Shown piece after piece: positions 1-7,897 of a stretch of DNA of 37,232 bases. Every line of letters begins with the position of its first letter. Within the stretch, counting starts at the first letter, position 1. The position numbers and the translations under genes are program-made. The DNA lies in NCBI GenBank assembly GCA_036506275.1, contig DASXSB010000065.1, positions 1 through 37,232 on the forward strand. The letters are read 5' to 3'. Below the pieces are notes generated by a model. That model was not told where the DNA came from, ran no database searches, and was given only the letters and a program-made list of their open reading frames with translations. This DNA is from DASXSB01 sp036506275 (GTDB lineage Bacteria > Methylomirabilota > Methylomirabilia > Rokubacteriales > CSP1-6).

Positions 1-1
1 C

Positions 2-508
2 GACGTCATCCACAGCTTCTGGGCCCCGCCCCTCGGCGGAAAGCGTGACGTGGTGCCGGGCCGCCTCAACCAGCTCGCGTTCACGCCCGATCGTCCCGGC
101 GAATACTGGGGACAGTGCGCGGAGTTCTGCGGCGCCTCCCATGCCCACATGGGATTTCGCGTCTTCGTCGATGCTCCCGACGCCTTCGAGCGCTGGGCCG
201 CCTCCCAGCGGACGCAGGCAGCGGAGCCGCAAGGACCGGCGGCGGAGGGGAAAGCGATCTTCGCCGCCAGCGCCTGCGTGGGCTGCCATACCATCAAGGG
301 CGTCTCGGCGGGAACGCTCGGTCCCGACCTCACGCACTTCGGCAGTCGCACCACCTTCGCGGCCGCGATGTTCCCGAACAACGCCGACATCCTCCGCGCG
401 TGGATCAAGAACGCGCCCGCACTGAAGCCGGAAGCCAAGATGCCCGCGCTCGGGCTCAGCGACGATCAGGCCCGCGCCGTCGCCGCCTACCTCATCAGCC
501 TGAAATGA
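2..508 (+). CDS. coxB: Cytochrome c oxidase subunit II with fused cytochrome c domain (5' partial)
   Basis: Carries the electron-entry subunit of a caa3-type oxidase: electrons pass from the fused c-type haem to the binuclear CuA centre and on to subunit I. The visible part starts inside the cupredoxin domain, so the N-terminal membrane hairpin lies upstream of the window. CuA ligands are visible: His in DVIHSFW, then the C-x3-C pair in GQCAEFCGASHAHM, followed by His and Met at the canonical spacing. The Glu between the two Cys is kept. After a short linker comes a class I cytochrome c domain with the haem-attachment motif CVGCH and a probable Met ligand in KMPAL near the C-terminus. The stop codon overlaps the coxA-coxC start (ATGA). 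The family assignment is secure; only the missing 5' end limits it. Confidence 0.95.
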   Translation, partial: DVIHSFWAPPLGGKRDVVPGRLNQLAFTPDRPGEYWGQCAEFCGASHAHMGFRVFVDAPDAFERWAASQRTQAAEPQGPAAEGKAIFAASACVGCHTIKGVSAGTLGPDLTHFGSRTTFAAAMFPNNADILRAWIKNAPALKPEAKMPALGLSDDQARAVAAYLISLK

Positions 509-2928
509 GCGCCACCCGCGACGTCGCGCTCTTCCGGGAGGACGCCGTGCACGCGCACGCGCCGGCGGCGACGGGGGTGTGGAGCTGGATCACCACCGTC
601 GATCACAAGCGCATCGGCATCCTCTACGGCGTCACCGCCGTCGCCTTCTTCCTCGTGGGCGGGGTGGAGGCGCTGCTGATCCGCCTTCAGCTCGCGGTGC
701 CAGACAACGCGCTGGTGTCGGCGCCCACGTACAACGCGCTCTTCACCATGCACGGCACCACGATGATCTTCCTCGCCGTGATGCCGCTGAACGCGGCCCT
801 CTTCAACTACATGGTCCCGCTGATGATCGGCGCCCGCGACGTCGCCTTCCCGCGTCTGAACGCGCTCTCCTACTGGATCTTGCTCGCGGGCGGAATCTTC
901 CTGAATTCCAGCTTCCTGGTGGGGGCGCCGCCCGACGGCGGGTGGTTCGGCTATACGAGCCTGACCCTGCGCCAGTACTCGCCGGGGCTCAACATCGACT
1001 TCTGGCTCCTCTCCCTGCAGATCCTCGGCGCCTCGTCGTTGATGGCGGCCGTCAACTTCATCGTCACCATCATCGACATGCGCGCGCCCGGGATGACGCT
1101 CATGCGCATGCCGGTCTTCGCGTGGATGACGCTGGTCGTGCAGTTCCTCATCGTCCTCGCGTTTCCGGCCATCACCGTGGGGCTGATCTTCCTCATGTTC
1201 GATCGCTTCTTCGGCACCCACTTCTACGACGTGGCGGCGGGCGGCGACCTCACGCTCTGGCAGCATCTCTTCTGGATCTTCGGCCACCCCGAGGTCTACA
1301 TCCTGATCCTGCCCGCGTTCGGCATCGTGTCCGAGGTGCTACCGACCTTCGCGCGCAAGCCGCTCTTCGGAGCGCCGGTGGTGGTCTACTCCGGGGTGCT
1401 CATCGGCTTCTTTGGATTTGGCGTGTGGGCGCACCACATGTTCGCGGCCGGAATGGGGCCCGTCGCCGACGCCGCCTTCGCCATCAGCACCATGCTCATC
1501 GCCATTCCCACCGGCGTGAAGATCTTCAACTGGCTCGCCACCCTCTGGGGCGGCAGCATCAGATTCACGACCGCGCTGCACTTCGCGGTCGGGCTGGTCG
1601 CGATGTTCACGATCGGCGGCCTCTCCGGGATCATGCACGCGTCGCCGCCCGTGGACCTCCAGCAGACCGACACCTACTTCGTGGTGGCGCACCTGCATTA
1701 CGTCCTCATCGGCGGCTCCCTCTTCGGCCTCCTCGCCGCCACCTTTTACTGGTGGCCGAAGATGACGGGGCGCCTGCTCGACGAGCGGCTGGGCAAGCTC
1801 GCCTTCTGGACGCTCATCCTCGGGTTCAACCTCGCGTTCTTTCCGCAGCACTACCTGGGCGCGGTCGGGATGCCGCGCCGGATCTACACGTACGCACCCG
1901 AGACGGGCTGGGGCACGTGGAACTTCGCGTCCACGGTGGGCGCCGTCGGCATCGGCGTGGCCGTTCTCCTCGTGCTCGTGAACGCCTTGCGCAGCCTGCG
2001 CGCGGCCCCGACCGCCCCTGCCGATCCCTGGGATGGCCGCACCCTCGAGTGGCGGACCTCATCACCGCCCCCGCCCCACGACTTCGACAGCATTCCGCCC
2101 GTGTACGGTCGCGACAGCTTCTGGCGCGAGAAGCACGGCGACCGTCACGGCCGCCGACCGCCGCCGATACCGCCGCTCGTCGAGCCGCACGGCATCCATT
2201 TGCCGGCGCCGTCGTACTGGCCGGTCGTCATCGCCGTTGGGCTCTTCGTGGCGGCGGTGGGCGCTCTCAGCCACGTGCTCCTCGTGATCGCGGGCGGGGT
2301 GATCGTGCTGGCGGCGGCGGTGGCGTTCGCGCTCGAGCACCACCGCGAGCCCACCCACGAGCACCAGATCGGCAACCTCGCCGTCGATCGGCGCAAGATC
2401 GCGATGTGGACCTTCCTCGGCTCCGAGTGCATGTTCTTCGGCACCCTCATCGCGACCTATCTCGCCTATCGGGGACGCAGCGTGACGGGGCCGTACCCGC
2501 ACGAGATCCTGAACATCCCCGTGACCACGCTCAGCACGTTCGATCTCCTCATGTCGAGCTTGCTCATGGTGCTGGCGCTCGCCGCCGTGCAGCGCGGCGA
2601 TCATCGCCAGACGCGGCTGTGGCTGCTCGGCACCGTGGTCTTCGGTCTCATCTTCCTCGGTTTCCAGGCGTACGAGTTCACGCACTTCGTGCACGAAGGC
2701 CTCACGCTCCAGCAGAATCTCTTCGGGTCCTCCTTCTTCGTGCTCACGGGATTCCACGGCGGGCACGTGACCCTCGGCGTCTTCTGGCTCTTCACGCTGT
2801 GGGTGCTCGAGATGCGAGGACGCCTGGCGCCGCGGGATGCCATCAAGGTCGAGGTCGCCGGTCTCTACTGGCACTTCGTCGATATCGTGTGGATCGTGAT
2901 CTTCACCGTGGTCTATCTCATCCCCTGA
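505..2928 (+). CDS. coxAC: Cytochrome c oxidase subunit I/III fusion
   Basis: An 807-residue fusion of the catalytic subunit I (about residues 1-515) with subunit III (about 570-807), joined by a charged, proline-rich linker. Subunit I keeps all metal ligands: His83 (MHGTTM, haem a), His261 in HPEVY (CuB, with Tyr265), His310-His311 (WAHHMF, CuB), His396 and His398 (HLHY, haem a3 and a). The D-channel Asp112 (ARDVAFPRLN), the Glu263 of HPEVY and the K-channel Lys339 (TGVKIFNW) mark it as a type A1 proton-pumping oxidase. The subunit III part has about seven membrane segments and the usual YEF, FHGGH and WHFVDIVW motifs. Fused I/III subunits are known in other caa3 oxidases. The start at 505 overlaps the coxB stop; an in-frame start further upstream would run through coxB and is rejected. 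Confidence 0.95.
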   Translation: MSATRDVALFREDAVHAHAPAATGVWSWITTVDHKRIGILYGVTAVAFFLVGGVEALLIRLQLAVPDNALVSAPTYNALFTMHGTTMIFLAVMPLNAALFNYMVPLMIGARDVAFPRLNALSYWILLAGGIFLNSSFLVGAPPDGGWFGYTSLTLRQYSPGLNIDFWLLSLQILGASSLMAAVNFIVTIIDMRAPGMTLMRMPVFAWMTLVVQFLIVLAFPAITVGLIFLMFDRFFGTHFYDVAAGGDLTLWQHLFWIFGHPEVYILILPAFGIVSEVLPTFARKPLFGAPVVVYSGVLIGFFGFGVWAHHMFAAGMGPVADAAFAISTMLIAIPTGVKIFNWLATLWGGSIRFTTALHFAVGLVAMFTIGGLSGIMHASPPVDLQQTDTYFVVAHLHYVLIGGSLFGLLAATFYWWPKMTGRLLDERLGKLAFWTLILGFNLAFFPQHYLGAVGMPRRIYTYAPETGWGTWNFASTVGAVGIGVAVLLVLVNALRSLRAAPTAPADPWDGRTLEWRTSSPPPPHDFDSIPPVYGRDSFWREKHGDRHGRRPPPIPPLVEPHGIHLPAPSYWPVVIAVGLFVAAVGALSHVLLVIAGGVIVLAAAVAFALEHHREPTHEHQIGNLAVDRRKIAMWTFLGSECMFFGTLIATYLAYRGRSVTGPYPHEILNIPVTTLSTFDLLMSSLLMVLALAAVQRGDHRQTRLWLLGTVVFGLIFLGFQAYEFTHFVHEGLTLQQNLFGSSFFVLTGFHGGHVTLGVFWLFTLWVLEMRGRLAPRDAIKVEVAGLYWHFVDIVWIVIFTVVYLIP

Positions 2929-2941
2929 TGAGCATCCCCGG

Positions 2942-3289
2942 ATGGTGACGCCACCCGTTTCCACCGCCGCCGCGCACGCGGACGCTTCCGCGCCCGCGGC
3001 CCCGGACCACGCCTCGACAGGGACGTACGTCAAGGTGGCGGTCATCCTCTGCGCGGTCACGGCCCTGGAGTTCGCGGTGATCTACATCCGCGCGCTCACG
3101 CCGATCCTCATCCCGCTCCTGCTCGTGCTCTCGGCCGGGAAATTCACTCTCGTCGTGCTCTTCTACATGCACCTGCGCTACGACGCCCGCCCCCTCTCCG
3201 GACTCTTCGGGGGATCGCTCGCGATCGCCACCGGCATCGCGGTCGCGCTGATGACGCTCACGGGCGCGTTCCTGGTCTTCGGGCGATGA
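2942..3289 (+). CDS. Cytochrome c oxidase subunit IV (prokaryotic COX4-like)
   Basis: A 115-residue membrane protein with a soluble Ala/Pro-rich N-terminus of about 30 residues and three hydrophobic segments (about 30-48, 54-76 and 90-112). The middle region contains the Lys-Phe...Phe-Tyr-Met-His-Leu pattern (KFTLVVLFYMHLRYD) typical of the small bacterial COX4 family, which stabilises the oxidase core. It lies 13 bases after coxAC and overlaps ctaG by four bases (ATGA), so it is co-transcribed with the oxidase. Size and position both fit. The gene is often called coxD or ctaF, but I leave the symbol empty because the family has several names. Confidence 0.85.
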   Translation: MVTPPVSTAAAHADASAPAAPDHASTGTYVKVAVILCAVTALEFAVIYIRALTPILIPLLLVLSAGKFTLVVLFYMHLRYDARPLSGLFGGSLAIATGIAVALMTLTGAFLVFGR

Positions 3290-4110
3290 CGGCGGCGGCG
3301 GCACCGTGGACGACGGGCGAAATGCACGTCGACGTGCTGCTCGGGATCGCTCTCGTCGGCGCCGCCTACGTCCTCGCCTATCGTCGGGCCGGGCGGGCGG
3401 TCGAGTGGGGACGGGCGGCGGCGTTCGTGGCCGGCCTGGCGGCGCTCGCGGGCGCCCTCAACGGGCCTCTCCACGATCTCAGCGACTACTATCTGTTCAG
3501 CGCTCACATGATCCAGCACGTGGTCCTGACGCTGGTGGTGGCGCCCCTGCTGCTCCTCGGCACGCCCACCTTCATGGTGGACGGCCTGACGGCGCCGCTC
3601 CTCGGCCGCCCGCTCGCCGGTGCCGCCCTCCGGTGGATCACGCGGCCGCTTCCCGCTCTTGCCCTCTACGCGGCCGCCCTCGCGCTCTGGCACCTTCCGG
3701 GTCCGTACGAGCTCGCGCTCGAGCACCACGGCTGGCATGTCATCCAGCACCTCGTGCTCATCGCCACCGCCGTCCTTGGCTGGTGGCCGGTGCTGTCGGC
3801 GTCGGCGTCACTGCCGCCGGCCTCGTACCCCGCACAGATCCTCTATCTCTTCGCCTTCGGGATGCCGATGACGGCGGTGGCGGCGATGATCACCGCCGCC
3901 GAGCAGCCGCTGTATCCGTTCTACGCGGCGGCGCCCCGCATCACGGGCCTCGACGTCCTCGCCGACCAGCGCCTGGGCGGGCTCATCATGTGGGTGCCGG
4001 CCGGGCTGGTGCCGCTGGTGGCCTTCACGGTGGTGTTCTTCCGCTGGACGGCCAGCGAGCCCGACGACACCGAGATCGACGACGCGCCGGCGCCTACCAT
4101 CGCGTCCTAG
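3286..4110 (+). CDS. ctaG: Cytochrome c oxidase assembly factor CtaG (caa3 type)
   Basis: A 274-residue polytopic membrane protein with about seven hydrophobic helices. It matches the CtaG family that accompanies caa3 oxidases in Bacillus and many other bacteria and helps assemble the enzyme, probably at the copper centres. Recognisable features are the SAHMIQHVVL segment in the second helix, a second His-rich segment (LEHHGWHVIQHLVL, about residues 145-158), and the DQRLGGLIMW motif near the C-terminus. Paired His residues in membrane segments would suit metal handling, but that is inference. The last residues are acidic and likely cytoplasmic. It is the last gene of the oxidase operon; no clear terminator follows before the next promoter. 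Confidence 0.88.
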   Translation: MTAAAAPWTTGEMHVDVLLGIALVGAAYVLAYRRAGRAVEWGRAAAFVAGLAALAGALNGPLHDLSDYYLFSAHMIQHVVLTLVVAPLLLLGTPTFMVDGLTAPLLGRPLAGAALRWITRPLPALALYAAALALWHLPGPYELALEHHGWHVIQHLVLIATAVLGWWPVLSASASLPPASYPAQILYLFAFGMPMTAVAAMITAAEQPLYPFYAAAPRITGLDVLADQRLGGLIMWVPAGLVPLVAFTVVFFRWTASEPDDTEIDDAPAPTIAS

Positions 4111-4148
4111 CCTGGCGTTCGTGACCGCACGTATTTTGACCGACTCCA

Positions 4149-4164
4149 TGGCATTCGCTTTGCA
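4149..4164 (+). promoter_or_regulatory. Putative sigma-54 (-24/-12) promoter of the 67-aa gene
   Basis: TGGCAT-N5-TTGCA differs from the sigma-54 consensus TGGCAC-N5-TTGCW at one base and has the obligatory GG-N10-GC spacing. Transcription would begin near 4175, giving a leader of about 37 bases that contains the strong AGGAGG at 4201-4206. A CGCTGG-N4-CCAGCG dyad at 4042-4057, inside ctaG, lies about 100 bp upstream and could be an activator site, but GC-rich coding DNA produces such dyads by chance. A TTGACC at 4136 has no good -10 partner. Confidence 0.55.
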
Positions 4165-4211
4165 AATTCCTCTGCAGCACCCCGGAAACGGGGCAGATGT
4201 AGGAGGAGAAG

Positions 4212-4415
4212 ATGGAGAGCGCTACGAGTGTCCGGGTGCAGTTCATGCCCGTCGGCCGCAATCGCCGGGAGTGGATGTGGAAGGCGCGCGACGAGAGCAA
4301 CACGATCACCATATCCGGCCAGCATTTCGACTCACTGAACGAGGCGATGCGCGACGCCCGGACGCAGATCGACGGTCTCAGCTACGAGGACGACGAGGGC
4401 CCCTTTAGCGCCTGA
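4212..4415 (+). CDS. Small hypothetical protein, 67 aa
   Basis: A short soluble protein with no signal peptide, membrane segment or Cys. It starts with an excellent ribosome binding site (AGGAGG at 4201-4206, five bases before ATG), unlike most genes here, so it is probably well translated. The centre (REWMWKARDESNTITISGQHFDSLNEAMRDAR) loosely resembles the beta-beta-alpha pattern of YegP/DUF1508 peptides (Trp-x-x-Lys-Ala ... Ile ... Gly ... Ser-x-x-Ala). The match is too weak to name it. The C-terminus is acidic. It stands alone between the oxidase operon and ugd, with its own sigma-54-like promoter upstream and a hairpin downstream. Its function is unknown. Confidence 0.75.
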   Translation: MESATSVRVQFMPVGRNRREWMWKARDESNTITISGQHFDSLNEAMRDARTQIDGLSYEDDEGPFSA

Positions 4416-4420
4416 TCATC

Positions 4421-4450
4421 CGGGGGCCGTGGTGTAAAGGGCGGCCCCCG
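4421..4450 (+). terminator. Hairpin after the 67-aa gene, possible terminator
   Basis: CGGGGGCCG (4421-4429) and CGGCCCCCG (4442-4450) form a perfect 9-bp GC stem with a 12-nt loop, starting six bases after the stop codon. No T-run follows, so it may be a factor-assisted terminator or an mRNA-stabilising hairpin. Confidence 0.5.
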
Positions 4451-4503
4451 CCCCGGTGTCATTTCTCCAATCGCTCTGCGGTTCCTTCCCGGGCCGCACC
4501 TCT

Positions 4504-4511
4504 GCTATCAT
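4504..4511 (+). promoter_or_regulatory. Extended -10 element of the ugd operon
   Basis: TGC (4503-4505) followed by TATCAT (4506-4511) fits an extended -10 box. Transcription should begin near 4518, about eight bases before the ugd ATG at 4526. No Shine-Dalgarno sequence precedes the ATG and no clear -35 is visible. Confidence 0.5.
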
Positions 4512-4525
4512 GAGGTCCTCGCCCA

Positions 4526-5836
4526 ATGAACATCTGCGTGGTTGGAACTGGCTACGTCGGTCTGGTCACCGGCGCCGTCTTCGCTGATCTCGGTAACGAC
4601 GTCGTCTGCGTCGACAACCAGGTCGACAAGGTCCAGGCGCTCCGCGCCGGCCGCATGCCGATCTACGAACCCGGTCTCGAGGAGATGGTGGCGCGCAACG
4701 CCGCCGATGGCCGCCTCACGTTCACCACCGACCTCGCGGCCGCCGTGCGGCGATCGGTGATCGTGTTCATCACCGTCGGCACCCCGCCCGGCGCCAGTGG
4801 CGAGACCGATCTCGCCGCGGTGGAGGCCGTCGCCCAGGGCATCGCGAGGGCGATGGAGCGCTACACCGTGGTCGTCAACAAGTCCACGGTCCCGGTGGGC
4901 ACGGGCGAGTTCGTGCGCGACGTCATCACGCGCCATCAGACGGCGCCGATCCCGTTCGACGTGGTCTCCAACCCGGAGTTCCTGCGCGAGGGCTCCGCCA
5001 TCGAGGACACCCTGCGTCCCGATCGCATCGTGATCGGGGCGCCGTCGCAGCAGGTGGCGATGGCCCTCCTCGAGCTGTATGCGCCCCTGGAGCGGCCGAT
5101 GATCATCACCGACGTGCCGTCGGCCGAGATGATCAAGTACGCGTCCAACGCCTTCCTCGCCACCAAGATCTCGTTCATCAACGCTATCGCCAACATCTGC
5201 GAGCTGGCGGGCGCGGACGTGACGCACGTCATGAAGGGGATGGGGCTCGACCCCCGCATCGGCCCCGCCTTTCTTCAGGCCGGCCTCGGATACGGGGGAA
5301 GTTGCTTCCCGAAGGACACGGACTCGCTCGTCCACACCGCGGCCAGCCTCGGCTATGACTTCGGTCTCCTCCGCGCCGTGGTCGACGTCAATGTCTCTCG
5401 CGCGCAGCACTTCGTGCGGATCGTGGAGAAGGCGCTCGCTCCCCTCGACGACAAGGTGGTGGCGGTGCTCGGACTCGCCTTCAAGCCGAACACCGACGAC
5501 ATGCGGGAAGCCCGAAGCGTCGAGGTCGTGAAGAGCCTCCTCGAGCGGGGGGCGATCGTGCGCGCCTACGATCCCGTGGCCACCGCCAAGGCGCGCGACG
5601 TCCTTCCCGCCGCCGTCACCTATTGCGACTCGCCCTACGCCGCCGCCGCCGAGGCCGACGCCGTCGCGCTCCTCACCGAGTGGAACGAGTTCAAGTTCCT
5701 CAACCTGGAGCGCCTGCGGGCCGGCATGCGGCGTCCCGTCGTCTTCGACGGCCGTAACCTCTGGGAGCCGGAACGCATGCGCCGTCTCGGATTCGAGTAC
5801 CACTCGATCGGCCGCAAGCCGGTGGTTCCCGCGTAA
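4526..5836 (+). CDS. ugd: UDP-glucose 6-dehydrogenase
   Basis: Oxidises UDP-glucose to UDP-glucuronate with two NAD+, supplying an acidic sugar for exopolysaccharide or lipopolysaccharide. The 436-residue length is normal for the family. Visible are the N-terminal Rossmann motif GTGYVGLVTG (residues 7-16), KSTVPVGTG at about 117, the NPEFLREG substrate segment at about 150, and the catalytic cysteine in GYGGSCFPKD at about 260. The C-terminal UDP-binding domain has GLAFKPNTDDMREA. The start ATG at 4526 lies directly behind an extended -10 box and has no ribosome binding site. It is the first gene of a five-gene nucleotide-sugar cluster; its UDP-glucuronate product is the substrate of the next enzyme. 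Confidence 0.96.
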   Translation: MNICVVGTGYVGLVTGAVFADLGNDVVCVDNQVDKVQALRAGRMPIYEPGLEEMVARNAADGRLTFTTDLAAAVRRSVIVFITVGTPPGASGETDLAAVEAVAQGIARAMERYTVVVNKSTVPVGTGEFVRDVITRHQTAPIPFDVVSNPEFLREGSAIEDTLRPDRIVIGAPSQQVAMALLELYAPLERPMIITDVPSAEMIKYASNAFLATKISFINAIANICELAGADVTHVMKGMGLDPRIGPAFLQAGLGYGGSCFPKDTDSLVHTAASLGYDFGLLRAVVDVNVSRAQHFVRIVEKALAPLDDKVVAVLGLAFKPNTDDMREARSVEVVKSLLERGAIVRAYDPVATAKARDVLPAAVTYCDSPYAAAAEADAVALLTEWNEFKFLNLERLRAGMRRPVVFDGRNLWEPERMRRLGFEYHSIGRKPVVPA

Positions 5837-5862
5837 GCTCGGGCGCGGGGACGTCGACGCGG

Positions 5863-6798
5863 ATGCGGGTGCTAGTGACGGGAGGGGCGGGTTTCATCGG
5901 CTCGCATCTCTGCGAGTTCCTCCTCGGTCGCGGTGACGACGTGATCTGCATGGACAACTTCCTCACCGGCTCGCCCCAGAACCTCGCCGGCCTCACCGAC
6001 CGCAAGGGCTTCACGCTCGTGCGGCACAACGTGACCGAATACATCACCGTGGACGGCGCCCTTGACTGGGTCCTGCACTTCGCGAGTCCGGCGTCGCCGC
6101 GCGACTATCTCGAGTTCCCCATCCAGACCCTCAAGGTGGGCGCGCTCGGCACCCACAACTCGCTCGGCCTCGCCAAGGCGAAGCGCGCGCGCTTCCTCCT
6201 CGCGTCGACCTCGGAGGTGTACGGCGATCCGCTCGTCCACCCGCAGCGGGAGGACTACTGGGGCAACGTGAATCCGGTGGGACCACGCGGCGTGTACGAC
6301 GAGGCGAAGCGATTCGCGGAGGCGATGACGATGGCGTACCATCGCACGCATGGCGTCGACACGCGGATCGTACGCATCTTCAACACCTTCGGTCCGCGCA
6401 TGCGCGCCAACGACGGCCGCGCCATCCCTGCCTTCATGACGCAGGCCCTCACCGGCGCCCCCCTCACCGTCTTCGGCGACGGGTCGCAGACGCGATCGTT
6501 CCAGTACATCAGCGATCTGATCGCGGGCATCGGGCGCCTCATGGCGAGTGCCGTGAACGAGCCCGTGAACATCGGCAACCCGCACGAGATGACGCTGCTC
6601 GAGCTCGCGAAGCGGATCCTCCGCCTCTCGAACTCGAAGAGCGAGATCGTGTTCCGTCCCCTCCCCGAGGACGACCCCAAGGTGCGGCAGCCCGACATCA
6701 CGCGCGCGCGCCGACTCCTCGCCTGGGAGCCTCGGGTGGACACCGACGAGGGTCTGCGTCTCACCCTCGACTGGTTCCGGGGAGCGGCCCGCGCATGA
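5863..6798 (+). CDS. uxs: UDP-glucuronate decarboxylase (UDP-xylose synthase)
   Basis: A 311-residue extended short-chain dehydrogenase that decarboxylates UDP-glucuronate to UDP-xylose. The NAD-binding GGAGFIGSH motif is at residues 7-15. HFASPASPRDY at about 72 is a signature of UXS rather than of epimerases. The catalytic Thr and Tyr-x3-Lys appear in STSEVYGDP and YDEAKR, and the following HRTHGVDTRIVRIFNTFGPRM stretch is also UXS-typical. FGDGSQTRSFQYISDLI is the sugar-nucleotide pocket. It sits directly after ugd, which makes its substrate, and its stop overlaps the next start by four bases (ATGA), so the two reactions are almost certainly coupled. Confidence 0.92.
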   Translation: MRVLVTGGAGFIGSHLCEFLLGRGDDVICMDNFLTGSPQNLAGLTDRKGFTLVRHNVTEYITVDGALDWVLHFASPASPRDYLEFPIQTLKVGALGTHNSLGLAKAKRARFLLASTSEVYGDPLVHPQREDYWGNVNPVGPRGVYDEAKRFAEAMTMAYHRTHGVDTRIVRIFNTFGPRMRANDGRAIPAFMTQALTGAPLTVFGDGSQTRSFQYISDLIAGIGRLMASAVNEPVNIGNPHEMTLLELAKRILRLSNSKSEIVFRPLPEDDPKVRQPDITRARRLLAWEPRVDTDEGLRLTLDWFRGAARA

Positions 6799-7733
6799 AC
6801 GTCCTCGTCACCGGAGGCGCCGGCTTCATCGGCTCGCACATCACCGACCGCCTGCTCACCGACGGTCACGCGGTGAGCGTGGTCGACAATCTCGCCACCG
6901 GCCGCCGCGAGCTGGTCAATCCCGCCGCCACCCTCGTCGTGTGCGACATCCGCAGCGAGCGTCTCGACGACGTCTTCGCCGCCGCCCGTCCGGAGGCGGT
7001 CGTCCACGTCGCCGCCCAGGCCGCGGTGTCGCGGTCGGTCGAAGACCCCGTCTTCGACGCCAGCGTCAACGTGATCGGCACCATCACGCTGCTGGAATCG
7101 TGTCGCCGCGCCGGCGTCCGCCGCGTCGTCTACACGTCCACGGGCGGCGCCGCCTACGGCGACACGGAGGTGTTGCCGACGCCGGAGGACCATCCCACGC
7201 GGGCGACGTCGCCGTACGGCGTCTCCAAGACGTCCGCCGAACGCTATCTCGAATGCTGGGCGGGGCTCACGGGCGGCCAGCCGCTCACGCTGCGGCTCGC
7301 CAACGTGTACGGCCCGCGTCAGAATCCGCTGGGGGAGGCGGGCGTCATCGCGATCTTCTCGCATCGCATCTTGCGTGGAGAGCCGTGTCTCGTGAACGGT
7401 GACGGTGACCAGACGCGCGACTACGTGTACGTGGAGGACGTGGCGGAGGCGGCGGCGCGCGCCCTCGCGCAGCCGGAGACGACGGGCGTCGTCAACATCG
7501 CGACCGGCGTGGAGACGACCGTCAACGAGCTCTACCGCCGCCTTGCGCGCGCGGCGGGCGTGACGCGCCCGGCGCAGCACGCGCCCGCGCGTCCGGGCGA
7601 GCAGCGCCGCAGCGTTCTCGACGCCGCCCGCGCCAAGCGACTCCTCGGCTGGACGCCCGCCACCGGGCTCGACGCCGGTCTCGAGAAGACGCTCACGTAC
7701 TTCAAGAACGAGCTGGGGAAGGTGGAGCGATGA
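6795..7733 (+). CDS. NAD-dependent epimerase, UDP-glucose 4-epimerase-like
   Basis: A 312-residue extended short-chain dehydrogenase. The N-terminal GGAGFIGSH motif (residues 7-15) binds NAD, Tyr-x3-Lys occurs in SPYGVSKTSAERY, and NVYGPRQNP and GDGDQTRDYVYVEDVA are typical of GalE-like enzymes acting on UDP-hexoses. The probable reaction is interconversion of UDP-glucose and UDP-galactose, or of the N-acetylated or uronic forms; sequence alone does not settle the substrate. It overlaps the decarboxylase upstream and the zinc peptide downstream, both by ATGA, and so belongs to the same nucleotide-sugar operon. Confidence 0.85.
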   Translation: MNVLVTGGAGFIGSHITDRLLTDGHAVSVVDNLATGRRELVNPAATLVVCDIRSERLDDVFAAARPEAVVHVAAQAAVSRSVEDPVFDASVNVIGTITLLESCRRAGVRRVVYTSTGGAAYGDTEVLPTPEDHPTRATSPYGVSKTSAERYLECWAGLTGGQPLTLRLANVYGPRQNPLGEAGVIAIFSHRILRGEPCLVNGDGDQTRDYVYVEDVAEAAARALAQPETTGVVNIATGVETTVNELYRRLARAAGVTRPAQHAPARPGEQRRSVLDAARAKRLLGWTPATGLDAGLEKTLTYFKNELGKVER

Positions 7734-7897
7734 TCGACGAGGAGCTCCGCGCGATTCTCGTGTGCCCGGCCTGCAAGGGCGACCTGCGTTTCGAGGAAAC
7801 ACGGATCATCTGTCCGGCGTGTCGGAAGGCGTACCCGATCCGGGATGGTATTCCGGTCATGCTCGTGGCCGAAGCGGAGCCCTGGTCGGGGTCCTAG
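7730..7897 (+). CDS. Trm112-like zinc-binding peptide, 55 aa
   Basis: A 55-residue peptide with two cysteine pairs, CPAC at residues 12-15 and CPAC at 28-31, followed by RKAYPIRDGIPVML. This is the signature of bacterial Trm112/YcaR-like zinc peptides. In eukaryotes and archaea Trm112 activates methyltransferases; the role of the short bacterial forms, often beside lipid A or sugar genes, is less clear. The ATG overlaps the epimerase stop (ATGA) and the stop TAG directly abuts the GTG of the next gene, so translation is tightly coupled. Its place in a sugar-nucleotide operon suggests it supports a glycan enzyme, but that is inference. Confidence 0.82.
   Translation: MIDEELRAILVCPACKGDLRFEETRIICPACRKAYPIRDGIPVMLVAEAEPWSGS

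Noticed and set aside
115..504. Upstream in-frame extension of the coxAC gene
   Set aside because: It runs through coxB in another frame; the true start at 505 overlaps the coxB stop and gives a normal subunit I N-terminus.
487..1287. Long open frame on the minus strand opposite coxA (and similar ones opposite carB, lepA, ntrY and dnaJ)
   Set aside because: Antisense frames of GC-rich genes; compositions are Arg/His/Glu/Asp-rich, with no family motif and no ribosome binding site.
4136..4165. Sigma-70 promoter TTGACC with a -10 near 4159
   Set aside because: The -10 candidate TTTGCA is poor, and the same bases form a much better sigma-54 site.
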